From Thermoguttaceae bacterium (lineage in GTDB: Bacteria > Planctomycetota > Planctomycetia > Pirellulales > Thermoguttaceae): 51,103 bases of DNA. Where the stretch lies: contig JAQVHZ010000011.1 of NCBI GenBank assembly GCA_028695965.1, positions 1 to 51,103 of the forward strand, in the 5' to 3' direction. Position numbers and translations under genes: made by a program. The stretch's first letter is position 1, and every line of letters starts with the position of its first letter. Below the pieces are notes generated by a model. The model saw only the letters and a program-made list of their open reading frames with translations. It was not told the DNA's origin and did not search any database. This document shows, in pieces, positions 1 to 6,723 of this stretch.

Positions 1-51
1 ATGCATTTTTGAACCTCTGATTGTTGGTAACTTAAATTATTTCAATATGTT

Positions 52-69
52 ATATCATAAAAATGATAT
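52..69. promoter_or_regulatory. AT-rich inverted repeat upstream of the first pseudopilin gene
   Basis: A perfect 7-bp inverted repeat (ATATCAT / ATGATAT) with an AAAA loop lies in the 247-base AT-rich leader of the first DUF1559 gene. Further down the leader are a second short hairpin (109-125, GAAGTT/AACTTC) and a TATACT hexamer (132-137) that could be a -10 box, although no convincing -35 is placed in front of it. The repeat could be an operator. Only the symmetry is seen; function is inferred. Confidence 0.3.
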
Positions 70-247
70 TGGTATAGACTTTGGCGACCAATTTTGGGAA
101 AAATGCTGGAAGTTTTGAGAACTTCCCATAATATACTGAGCGCAGTTCGTTCTTTTGGGCAAAACTGTGGGGAGTTGCCAAAAGCGGGCTTTATTTACTG
201 CCTCCCTTTATTATTGTTGCGTTTTAACGTCACACAGAGGTGTCATT

Positions 248-1378
248 ATGAAGCGTCAGATTTCTCGCTGGGGTTTTACCCTCGTCGAACTCTTGGTCGT
301 CATTGCGATTATCGGCATTTTGATTGGGTTGCTCCTGCCTGCAGTCCAAGCGGCTCGTGAAGCGGCCCGCAGGATGCAATGCACGAACAACTTGAAACAG
401 CTCGGTCTCGCGATCCAAAACTATCACGATACCCACAACTGCCTGCCCGGTTACGGAATGGGCGGAATTGGTCCTTACGACTACACCCCGTACATCGGTA
501 TGTTGCCGTACTATGAACAACAAGCGCGTTACGCGACCCTTGCCGCCGGCGACTCCCGAGGCGTGTGGGAAATTGAGCCGTTTGACAACAGCTCCGCGTT
601 CCAGGGCGTCATTTCGACAATCATTTGCCCGTCCGACCCGGCTGGAGGTAAAGGATACACAGAGACCGGACACGCCGGACCCTTTACTATCTGCAACTAT
701 CGTTTCAGCCATGCGGACGCCGTCAACGGCCGCGGCTGGTGGAACGACTGCCGCACGAAAGAAGCGCGTTGTCCGCATAACTCGCGTTCTGCATTCACGA
801 TGAAGAACGTCGACCGCAGCACCGGCACCGGCTACTGCCCGAGTCTTGCCGCAGTTACCGACGGCACGAGCAACACGCTCTTTATGTCGGAACGCTGCGC
901 GAATCCTCGCGGACGTTACACTTCCGATCCGGACCCCAAGATTAAGACCGGTTGGGCTGTCGCGAATATGTGGGGCGGCAACCCGCAGTCGTCGTGCATG
1001 ACCCTTGTCGGCAACAACGATACCTACATCGCTACTGCGTCGACCTACGCTGGTTCTGGTTCGTTGTACGGTATGTATTACCCGAACTTCACAACGTTCC
1101 ACACGATTATGCCGCCGAACGGTCCTTCCTGTGGCAATGCATGGAACGACACGCTCATCTCTTCGGCGACGAGCTATCACAGCGGCGGCGTCAATTGCGT
1201 CATGGCGGACGGCTCTGTTCGGTTTGTCAGCGAAACGATCGACTGCGGCAACCTTTCTGTCGACTGCGTTTTGGCGGTAACCGGCACTGGCACGCGTTCG
1301 CTTGCGGGCGCTAGCCCCTACGGCGCTTGGGGCGCGCTCGGTTCGATCAACGGCGGCGAAACCACGACGAGCCTGTAA
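248..1378 (+). CDS. DUF1559 family pseudopilin (prepilin N-terminal cleavage/methylation domain)
   Basis: A 376-residue secreted pseudopilin-like protein of the DUF1559 family; the exact role is unknown for the family. The N-terminus has a short basic leader, then G9|F10-TLVELL as the type IV prepilin peptidase site, with Glu at mature position 5 and a hydrophobic helix to about residue 35. The family segment [12 protein letters not shown] follows. Near the C-terminus lies the family's H-x9-DG motif (H311, D321-G322). The frame stays open further upstream (from 155), but the ATG at 248 places the leader correctly. A small lipoprotein gene follows after 123 bases on the same strand, a pairing seen five times in this window. 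It is probably exported and assembled or anchored in the cell envelope. Confidence 0.93.
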   Translation: MKRQISRWGFTLVELLVVIAIIGILIGLLLPAVQAAREAARRMQCTNNLKQLGLAIQNYHDTHNCLPGYGMGGIGPYDYTPYIGMLPYYEQQARYATLAAGDSRGVWEIEPFDNSSAFQGVISTIICPSDPAGGKGYTETGHAGPFTICNYRFSHADAVNGRGWWNDCRTKEARCPHNSRSAFTMKNVDRSTGTGYCPSLAAVTDGTSNTLFMSERCANPRGRYTSDPDPKIKTGWAVANMWGGNPQSSCMTLVGNNDTYIATASTYAGSGSLYGMYYPNFTTFHTIMPPNGPSCGNAWNDTLISSATSYHSGGVNCVMADGSVRFVSETIDCGNLSVDCVLAVTGTGTRSLAGASPYGAWGALGSINGGETTTSL

Positions 1379-1406
1379 TTTTAGCCCATCCTACGTCCAG
1401 CGTTTT

Positions 1407-1422
1407 GTTAAACGCGTTTGAT
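1407..1422 (+). other. Hairpin in the pilin-lipoprotein spacer, module 1
   Basis: GCGTTT and AAACGC can pair around a TGTT loop in the 123-base spacer between the pseudopilin and lipoprotein genes. No U-tract follows, so it is more likely an mRNA-processing or partial-attenuation element than a full terminator. Comparable hairpins occur in the other four pilin-lipoprotein spacers. Confidence 0.4.
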
Positions 1423-1501
1423 CTTTGGCGTTCGCGTTTGCGCATTGACGTAGACGCGAGCGCCGCGTTCTTGAATAGAAACCAATTTGGAAAGAATAAA
1501 G

Positions 1502-2005
1502 ATGAAATTCAATAGATTTTTCTTTTGTTTAGCGGCGCTTTGCGCGCTGAGCTGCGTCTTTGCAGGCTGCAAAAAGGGCGGCGGCGGATCGCGCGACGGT
1601 CTTGTCAAGGCGTCGGGCACGGTAACGTATAACGGCGCGCCGGTTGTGGACGCCATAATCGAGATGCGCCCGACCGACCCGTCGATCACGAACTGCGTCG
1701 CAACTGCTCGCACCGACGAAGAAGGCGCGTTCTCCTTGATGACCGACCGTCCTGGCGACGGAGCTATGCCCGGCAAATACCGCGCCGTTGTCAAAAAAGA
1801 AGTCGAAATGATCGACGGCATGACGCGCGACGAGTATATCAAAGCGAACGACTCGGAAGGAAACGGCGAAGTTAGTTTTGATAAGAGTAAGATCAAGATG
1901 GAACAACTTCTTCCGGCAAAATACCTTGACCCGATGAACAGCCCCCTCGAAATTGAAGTTCCTGCGGGCGGAAGTAAAGAAATCGAGATTGTGCTCGAAG
2001 ACTGA
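1502..2005 (+). CDS. Small lipoprotein with carboxypeptidase-regulatory-like beta-sandwich domain
   Basis: A predicted 167-residue lipoprotein. The signal peptide ends in the lipobox VFAGC, with the lipidated Cys at residue 23, followed by a Lys/Gly-rich linker. The rest, with the segments GTVTYNGAPVVDA and a DEEGAFSL turn, looks like the transthyretin/carboxypeptidase-regulatory-like beta-sandwich found in many planctomycete lipoproteins. No catalytic residues are recognisable. The ATG at 1502 is chosen because it follows GGAAAG at a good distance and begins the signal peptide; a TTG 15 bases upstream is also open. It is probably cotranscribed with the preceding pseudopilin gene and could dock or cap the pilin at a membrane, which is inference. 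Confidence 0.85.
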   Translation: MKFNRFFFCLAALCALSCVFAGCKKGGGGSRDGLVKASGTVTYNGAPVVDAIIEMRPTDPSITNCVATARTDEEGAFSLMTDRPGDGAMPGKYRAVVKKEVEMIDGMTRDEYIKANDSEGNGEVSFDKSKIKMEQLLPAKYLDPMNSPLEIEVPAGGSKEIEIVLED

Positions 2006-2035
2006 CCGCGTTTTTGAGACGGCAGAAAATCATAA

Positions 2036-2074
2036 GGCTGCGCTTGGCTGTGGATAGCCGAGCGCAGCCCCTTT
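2036..2074 (+). terminator. Rho-independent terminator-like hairpin after module 1
   Basis: A 14-bp stem (2036-2049 with 2056-2069, one G-U pair) with a 6-base loop lies 30 bases after the lipoprotein stop. It is followed by a short T-containing stretch (CCTTTGCATTT). It ends the first pilin-lipoprotein transcription unit. Confidence 0.75.
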
Positions 2075-2163
2075 GCATTTAGGGCGATTAGAAGACGCCG
2101 AGTTCGGCGACGCCATTGATTTTACCAAAGCGCCTTTGGAGAATCAAGATTTGCGGCGTCGGC

Positions 2164-2194
2164 AAAAAAGCCGAGAACAAATTTGCCCTCGGCT
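2164..2194 (-). terminator. Terminator of module copy 1 (minus strand)
   Basis: AGCCGAG (2169-2175) pairs with CTCGGCT (2188-2194) around a 12-base loop. On the minus strand the stem is followed by six T residues, 30 bases after the lipoprotein stop. The same stem occurs in duplicate copy 2. Confidence 0.8.
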
Positions 2195-2225
2195 CTATTT
2201 TTAGGTTATCGGAGTTTCATTATGG

Positions 2226-2663
2226 TCAGAGCGGCTTGAAATCCGGGTTGCGGTCGAGTTTAAATTCGACTGTTTTCGTCGACTTGTCGACCGTTTGCTG
2301 AATCCCCGAGGTTGCGGCGCTGAGATATTTCAGGTCGATCGTGGGGGCAGTTTGGTCTTCATAGGTAACGTCGCCCACCGTCTCGCCCTTTTTCACGACG
2401 CCTTCGACGCCGGTGAAGTAGACGTCGTAAGTATCCGGGGGCAAGCCGTCGTTGGCTTTGAGCGAACCCATCGTGAAGGTTCCGTTCGTGATGGTTCCGC
2501 GAGACATGAAGTCGCTCGTCGTCGAGATAAAGCAGACCGTACCGGTCTCGACAGGAGCGCTGTCGTCCGAATAGGTGACGGTCCCGGTAATTTTAACGTT
2601 GCCCGAGCATCCGACGATTAGCAGAAGCATTGGGAGAATGAGGAGTCGTTTTAAATTTCTCAT
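2226..2663 (-). CDS. Small lipoprotein of duplicated module, copy 1
   Basis: A predicted 145-residue lipoprotein. The signal peptide ends in LIVGC with the lipidated Cys at 19. The remainder resembles the beta-sandwich lipoproteins paired with DUF1559 genes (ITGTVTYSDDSAPVETG, then a YDVYFTGVEG strand segment). It differs from the copy at 6201-6638 at only about five positions (K/R at 5, M/A at 12, T/S, S/G, N/D). It lies 87 bases downstream of a pseudopilin reading frame that carries an in-frame stop. The lipoprotein itself is intact, so this module may now deliver only the lipoprotein. No enzyme motifs are visible. Confidence 0.85.
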   Translation of the reverse strand: MRNLKRLLILPMLLLIVGCSGNVKITGTVTYSDDSAPVETGTVCFISTTSDFMSRGTITNGTFTMGSLKANDGLPPDTYDVYFTGVEGVVKKGETVGDVTYEDQTAPTIDLKYLSAATSGIQQTVDKSTKTVEFKLDRNPDFKPL

Positions 2664-2709
2664 ATTTCTAATTCGACTTTTCTATCAAAGTTAATGTCAA
2701 AACTGCGGC

Positions 2710-2723
2710 GGCGGTCAGCCGCC
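2710..2723 (-). other. Spacer hairpin between pilin and lipoprotein, copy 1
   Basis: GGCGG / CCGCC with a 4-base loop lies in the 87-base spacer. It is retained in duplicate copy 2 (near 6680) and is followed on the minus strand by GCCGCAGTTTTG, so weak attenuation or RNA processing is possible. Confidence 0.4.
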
Positions 2724-2750
2724 TTGTGAAAACGAACGAAAACTCCAGGC

Positions 2751-3824
2751 TTAGAGCGAAGCAGTCCCGCCGTCGCTGACGTGCGCGAAATGACCGAGGG
2801 TTTTCCCGGGCGCAGTAACGGAAACCGCGCGAACGGCCCCGTCCCCGAGCAGGAAGTTGCAGACGCCGGCGTGCCAGCTTCCGAAGTAGCGCTGCGGAGC
2901 ATTGGTATCACGGGGCGTCGCGAGCGGGTATTGTTCGCAGACGGCGCGTCCGCAAGCCCAGTCGCGCCCGTTTCCGTTAGTGGCGGCAAGGTAGTTTTGG
3001 TCGTGTCTGAAGGCGACAGTTTCCGTTCCTAGAATGCCGATCGGCATATGCTTTTCCCCAAAGATGAACTGGTTGCTCGTGCCGTCCACCCAGTAAGACA
3101 TGGGGTCGTGGGGCGCCCAAGATCGTTCGTCGCCTGGCGTTGAAACGATAGCGCGTCGGAACGGGCTCTTATTGCCGGGGTTCATGGCATAAGCTCCGCC
3201 ATTGTCGCCGCTTCCGACCCACTGGAGGTTAGTGCAGTCAGGCTGTTGATAGGTCGTGTAAATAACGATTCCATAGTCGGCGAAGGGACCGTACGAGACG
3301 ATCGATTGGCAGCCGCTGATGGTCGTGCCCGTGCTGAGTTCAACGTCCGTGAGCGGGGCTCCGGCAACGCCGGCGCGTCGAGACGGGCATTTGACATACG
3401 TCACGCTGCTAAGCTGCCTGCGCAGGGCGTCCGTCATGTATTCGGTATTGCGCCAGAACGTGTCGCCGGGTTCGGAAGGGGAACGGCAGAGGTCTTGACC
3501 AAACCCTGAGGACGGATCGTTTCCACCGCGCCAGTTGTCAATGACGTCGTAAAGCGCTTGCTGTTCCATGTAGGGCCAGAGCAGCAGGAGAGTAGTCGCG
3601 TGGCCGAAGTGGATATCCATGGGCGGCAACTTGCCGGTCGCCGATTCGAAGTTATGAACGGCAAGACCGATTTGTTTCATGTGGTTGGTGCATTGCATAC
3701 GCCGCGCAGCCTCGCGAGCGGCTTAGACGGCGGGCAGCAGAAGACCGATTAAGATACCGATGATCGCGATAACGACCAACAGTTCGACGAGGGTAAATCC
3801 GCGACGATTTGGCGTAGTATTCAT
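2751..3824 (-). pseudogene. DUF1559 pseudopilin with in-frame stop at codon 34 (copy 1)
   Basis: From the ATG at 3824, preceded by an AAGGGA ribosome-binding site, the frame reads [16 protein letters not shown] and on through LLPAV. It then hits TAA (positions 3725-3723) at codon 34, exactly where the intact paralogue at 6724-7797 has the conserved Gln of [11 protein letters not shown]. After the stop the frame continues undamaged for more than 320 codons to a normal C-terminus with the H-x9-DG-type ending. A restart at the Met of RRMQC (3698) would lack the secretion leader. CAA to TAA is a single change; CAG to TAA needs two. It is most simply a recent pseudogene or a base-call error; suppression is possible but unsupported. 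Confidence 0.85.
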
Positions 3825-3954
3825 TAGTTGTCCCTTAAAAAATGCTAAAACAACAGTTGCTCGCCTGCTTTATTTCTTATCATAGAGCAGACATGCGTTA
3901 TATATTTGCGTGTCGCGCGTTACGCGAACCGCTGATTTGTCAAAAGTTGCAACA

Positions 3955-4165
3955 CTAGACGGTCTTGACGATCTCGTCTAGATAATCCTGAACGTTGATA
4001 GAACGCTCTGTCTTCGGGACGTAAAAGCAGAATTTCCATTTCGGAAACGCTTGCTTGTTCATCCAAATCGGCGCCGGGAAGTTCAACGAGGGCAAAAGGC
4101 GGGATCTGCCCGGAAGTAGTCGAGACTTCCAGGAGTATTTCGGAGTACTCGCTTGTCAATAACAA
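3955..4165 (-). pseudogene. Decayed or uncertain small ORFs in the leader of module copy 1
   Basis: Two overlapping minus-strand reading frames lie in the 5' leader of the copy 1 pseudopilin. One begins at 4165 and includes the segment GQIPPFALVELPGADLDEQ. The other, 35 codons from an ATG at 4062 to TAG at 3955, begins MNKQAFPKWKFCFYV. Joined across a frameshift near 4060 they would form one about 70-residue protein. The equivalent region of copy 2 retains only MNTQAFLKWNLALPP before a stop. I do not recognise the family; it is either a gene remnant or an unstructured part of the leader. Confidence 0.3.
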
Positions 4166-4212
4166 TTGAGATTTTAAAAACAGCCATGCATGATAGCTGA
4201 CTTCTGCGATTT

Positions 4213-4241
4213 ATCGTATCAAAAATAAACGGCGGCGTCAA
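4213..4241 (-). promoter_or_regulatory. Sigma70-like promoter of module copy 1
   Basis: On the minus strand TTGACG (4241-4236), a 17-base spacer and TACGAT (4218-4213) form a good promoter match. It is preserved in duplicate copy 2 with a 16-base spacer. It would give a leader of about 380 bases before the pseudopilin ATG at 3824. Confidence 0.7.
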
Positions 4242-4323
4242 GTAAAATCGCACAGTATCAAATAATTTTTTAAATTGTGAGAAAATTTTGGTCAGTATTA
4301 TCGATTTGTTTTAGGAGCTGCGA

Positions 4324-4380
4324 ATGGCGGGAGGTTTCAGCGGCATTATCTATAACGCAATCTATCCTACATTTCGATGA
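4324..4380 (+). CDS. Tiny 18-codon ORF with strong ribosome-binding site (copy 1)
   Basis: ATG at 4324 follows TTTTAGGAG with a 6-base gap and opens an 18-residue frame beginning MAGGFSGIIYNA, ending at TGA 4378-4380. It is divergent from the module promoter. The duplicate at 8289 has the same ribosome-binding site and start context and nearly the same length, but different residues (MTNYFGVLSVNA). It could be a leader peptide, a small membrane peptide, or a chance or truncated gene start. Confidence 0.3.
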   Translation: MAGGFSGIIYNAIYPTFR

Positions 4381-4561
4381 AATTGTCTCGTGCAGAAACG
4401 AAGACTGTTTTTGTTTTTGCTTGAAAATTTTTTGTTCTTTTCAGGAGCTAATTGTGGTCGGCGATTAGAGAACGGACCTGTTCAGCTGTTTCACATTGAT
4501 TGGCGTGTCTTGCCTGTCATTAGGATAGAGGAAGGGGGTTTTAAGTTCAGCGTTTCTTCCA

Positions 4562-5623
4562 TTACGCTTTTCTTCGTATTCCCAGGACCATAAACCGAAT
4601 AAGAGGGATCCTCTTGACGATCTCATAGACGATAAAGGTCATTATAAGTTCAACGACTAGGGCAATTATATAATTGCAAAGCGCTGGAAAATCAAAATGA
4701 AAATGCAGAATATAGCATATTATAAGGAGAACGGGGTAATGCAAAACATATATTCCAAAGCTTGACTTTGTCATATACCGAGTGAAGGCGGTTTCGTTAT
4801 TGAAATATTTCTTGTAACATCCCATAATTGCGAGGACGGCTATCCATAGATAGAGATTAGTCGTCATGCTTTCCAGGCAGTCAGAGGACGCGTAGTTGCC
4901 GCCGCCATAACGGAAAGCGTAAAGAACAGCGCCGAATATGGCAAGGCACAGCATAGGAAGACAAACTTTTTCTAGCGTTTCCTGCACGTTTTCATGTGAA
5001 AAAAGATAGTAGCCAATAAGGAACGACGTAAAATAAATTCCGAAGCGGCACATGGTCAAAACGGGCATATTCAGGACTTGAGCAGATCCGAAAATCAAAA
5101 GAAAAAGGAGCAAGATTACCGGCAAATTTGCCTTTCCGCACAGCGCCCATATTTTATCATTTTTATCCGCTTTTCTGAGCAGGACGAGTATGCATGAAAA
5201 GAGAAACAACACTTGGATGAACCAAAGAGGGCCAATGCCGGTTAAGACAGAGAACGGATAAACCAAAGGCTTAGGTATGTGCGCAAGACCGCCGCTGATT
5301 TTGAGGTTTAAATATCCCGTTATCCAGTGAACAACAAACAAGCCCAAGGTCGAAGGGATCAGCAGTTTAACGGCTCTTTCTTTTATAAACTGCCTGGAAG
5401 TCCGCTTTTGCAAGGAATACCTTGCGCTTATGCCCGCAACAATAAACAAGAGCACCATAGACCACGGATTAGCAACAGCCGCCGCCGTGTCAAACGCTGG
5501 AATATTCTTTGCGTCAGGAATGCCGCCCGGGACGCCGACCCCGTTGAATATGTAGAAAACGTGGAAAATCAGCACGAGGATAACGACCGTCCAACGGATA
5601 TTGTCGAGATAGTGTTTCCTCAA
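4562..5623 (-). CDS. Acyltransferase 3 family membrane protein
   Basis: A 353-residue integral membrane protein of the acyltransferase-3 type (O-acetyl/acyl transfer to sugars or cell-envelope glycans). The start MRKHYLDNIRWTVVILVLIFH is the characteristic first helix with the conserved Arg and the His at its end. About ten hydrophobic segments follow, with short basic loops (for example KERAVKLLIPS). The substrate cannot be told. Its ATG overlaps the stop of the upstream AbrB-like gene by 4 bases, so they are translationally coupled. Its DNA is visibly AT-richer than the surrounding genes and its codon choice differs, which suggests horizontal acquisition. It sits between the two copies of a duplicated segment. 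Confidence 0.85.
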   Translation of the reverse strand: MRKHYLDNIRWTVVILVLIFHVFYIFNGVGVPGGIPDAKNIPAFDTAAAVANPWSMVLLFIVAGISARYSLQKRTSRQFIKERAVKLLIPSTLGLFVVHWITGYLNLKISGGLAHIPKPLVYPFSVLTGIGPLWFIQVLFLFSCILVLLRKADKNDKIWALCGKANLPVILLLFLLIFGSAQVLNMPVLTMCRFGIYFTSFLIGYYLFSHENVQETLEKVCLPMLCLAIFGAVLYAFRYGGGNYASSDCLESMTTNLYLWIAVLAIMGCYKKYFNNETAFTRYMTKSSFGIYVLHYPVLLIICYILHFHFDFPALCNYIIALVVELIMTFIVYEIVKRIPLIRFMVLGIRRKA

Positions 5624-5850
5624 TTTTCTTCATCCCTTTCTTTCTCTGCGTCAGTTTCAAAAACAGCTGAAGCAATTTGAGCAAACATACTTTTAGGAGG
5701 AATTGCCAGCCCTCTTTTTATGTCCCCTAAGATTATTAATGTGTCGCCCGGCTTGATATCGAAGACGTCGCGAGCCTGCTTAGGGACGACTATCTGCCCC
5801 TTTTCCCCGACCGTAACCGTCCACGCATACTTTCCTTTTGGTTTTTTCAT
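5620..5850 (-). CDS. AbrB/MazE/SpoVT-family DNA-binding regulator
   Basis: A 76-residue swapped-hairpin transcription regulator. The pattern WTVTVGEKGQIVVPKQARD then FDIKPGDTLIILGD is the classic AbrB N-terminal fold (VxxKGQIVIPxxxR...FxIxxGDxL). The start at 5850 follows GGAGAAGGATT; the frame is open further upstream (to 5985), but that part covers the promoter and operator. It overlaps the acyltransferase gene by 4 bases. A perfect 11-bp inverted repeat overlaps its own -10 region, which points to autoregulation of the two-gene operon. No toxin gene is adjacent, so it is more likely a regulator than an antitoxin. Confidence 0.85.
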   Translation of the reverse strand: MKKPKGKYAWTVTVGEKGQIVVPKQARDVFDIKPGDTLIILGDIKRGLAIPPKSMFAQIASAVFETDAEKERDEEN

Positions 5851-5869
5851 AATCCTTCTCCAAGTGCAA

Positions 5870-5918
5870 TAAGTATGATTTGTATAACTAATCATACTTA
5901 TTATATCGCCAAAGTCAA
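5870..5918 (-). promoter_or_regulatory. Promoter with overlapping perfect 11-bp inverted-repeat operator
   Basis: TAAGTATGATT (5870-5880) and AATCATACTTA (5890-5900) form a perfect 11-bp inverted repeat with a 9-base centre. On the minus strand TTGACT (5918-5913) is 16 bases from TATGAT (5896-5891), so the -10 box lies inside the distal arm. The start codon of the AbrB-like gene is 20 bases downstream of the repeat. Symmetry and hexamers are seen; binding by the adjacent AbrB-like protein is inferred. Confidence 0.7.
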
Positions 5919-5942
5919 CAGGCTTTGTTGATATTCCTGTAG

Positions 5943-6086
5943 GATTTTTTAAAAAAGATCCGTACGAAGAAGTCCTTAAGGTCAAACGACCCCTTTGGTA
6001 ACGGTATTAGAGACGAGGAGCCTGCGGTTCTGGATAAAGAGATAGCAGAACTTTTCAGAAATGTAAGAAAGGACGCCGTCGGGTAA
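5943..6086 (+). pseudogene. C-terminal gene remnant of unknown family
   Basis: A 47-codon open stretch ends at TAA 6084-6086 and reads like real protein (for example EEPAVLDKEIAELFRNVRKD) but has no start codon. It is cut off by a TAG at 5940, near the AbrB promoter. It looks like the tail of a gene truncated when the acyltransferase cassette arrived or rearranged. The family is not recognised. Confidence 0.35.
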
Positions 6087-6141
6087 CGTCCAAGTTCTGT
6101 TGCGCGTTTTTAGAGAATCAAGATTTGCTGCGTCTGTAAAT

Positions 6142-6171
6142 AGAGCCGAGAACAAATTTGCCCTCGGCTCT
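6142..6171 (-). terminator. Terminator of module copy 2
   Basis: AGAGCCGAG (6142-6150) pairs perfectly with CTCGGCTCT (6163-6171) around a 12-base loop, 30 bases after the lipoprotein stop. The minus-strand T-run is short (TTTA), but ATTTTT follows on the plus side, so it may work in both directions. Confidence 0.65.
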
Positions 6172-6200
6172 ATTTTTAGGTTATTGGAGTTTCATCGCGC

Positions 6201-6638
6201 TCAGAGCGGCTTGAAATCCGGGTTGCGGTCGAGTTTGAATTCGACTGTTTTCGTCGACTTGTCGACCGTTTGCTGAATCCCCGAGGTTGCGGCGCTGAGA
6301 TATTTCAGGTCGATCGTAGGCGCTGTTTGGTCTTCATAGGTAACGTCGCCCACCGTTTCGCCCTTTTTCACGACGCCTTCGACGCCGGTGAAGTAGACGT
6401 CGTAAGTATCCGGGGGCAAGCCGTCGTCAGCTTTGAGCGAACCCATCGTGAAGGTTCCGTTCGTGATGGTTCCGCGGGACATGAAGTCGCTGGTCGTCGA
6501 GATGAAGCAGACCGTGCCGGTCTCGACGGGCGCGCCGTCGTCCGAATAGGAGACGGTCCCGGTAATTTTAACGTTGCCCGAGCAGCCGACGATTAGCAGA
6601 AGCGCAGGGAGAATGAGGAGTCGTCTTAAATTTCTCAT
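6201..6638 (-). CDS. Small lipoprotein of duplicated module, copy 2
   Basis: A 145-residue predicted lipoprotein with lipobox LIVGC (Cys 19) and the same beta-sandwich-like core as 2226-2663, from which it differs at about five residues. It lies 85 bases downstream of an intact DUF1559 pseudopilin gene on the same strand. The spacer carries the same GGCGG/CCGCC hairpin. A regular alternation of short strand-like segments and no catalytic motif suggest a structural or docking role at a membrane. The near identity of the copies points to recent duplication or gene conversion. Confidence 0.87.
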   Translation of the reverse strand: MRNLRRLLILPALLLIVGCSGNVKITGTVSYSDDGAPVETGTVCFISTTSDFMSRGTITNGTFTMGSLKADDGLPPDTYDVYFTGVEGVVKKGETVGDVTYEDQTAPTIDLKYLSAATSGIQQTVDKSTKTVEFKLDRNPDFKPL

Positions 6639-6723
6639 ATTTCTAATTCGACTTTTCTATCAAAGTTAATGTCAAGTTGCGGCGGCGGTCAGCCGCCTTG
6701 TGGAAACGAACGAAATTCTAGGC

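Larger units (their letters stand above)
2139..4360. repeat. Segmental duplication, copy 1 (pilin-lipoprotein module with promoter)
   Basis: This segment matches 6113-8320 at a nearly constant offset of about 3.97-3.99 kb. Shared parts are a terminator hairpin, the lipoprotein gene, the spacer hairpin, the pseudopilin gene, a long leader, a sigma70-like promoter and a tiny divergent ORF. Coding parts are nearly identical (about 5 differences in 145 residues for the lipoprotein); leader parts have drifted with indels. Exact edges are estimated by eye. Confidence 0.85.

Noticed and set aside
5620-5850. AbrB-like gene as an antitoxin of a toxin-antitoxin pair
   Set aside because: The coupled partner is a multi-helix acyltransferase, not a toxin; no PIN, MazF or Doc-like gene is adjacent.
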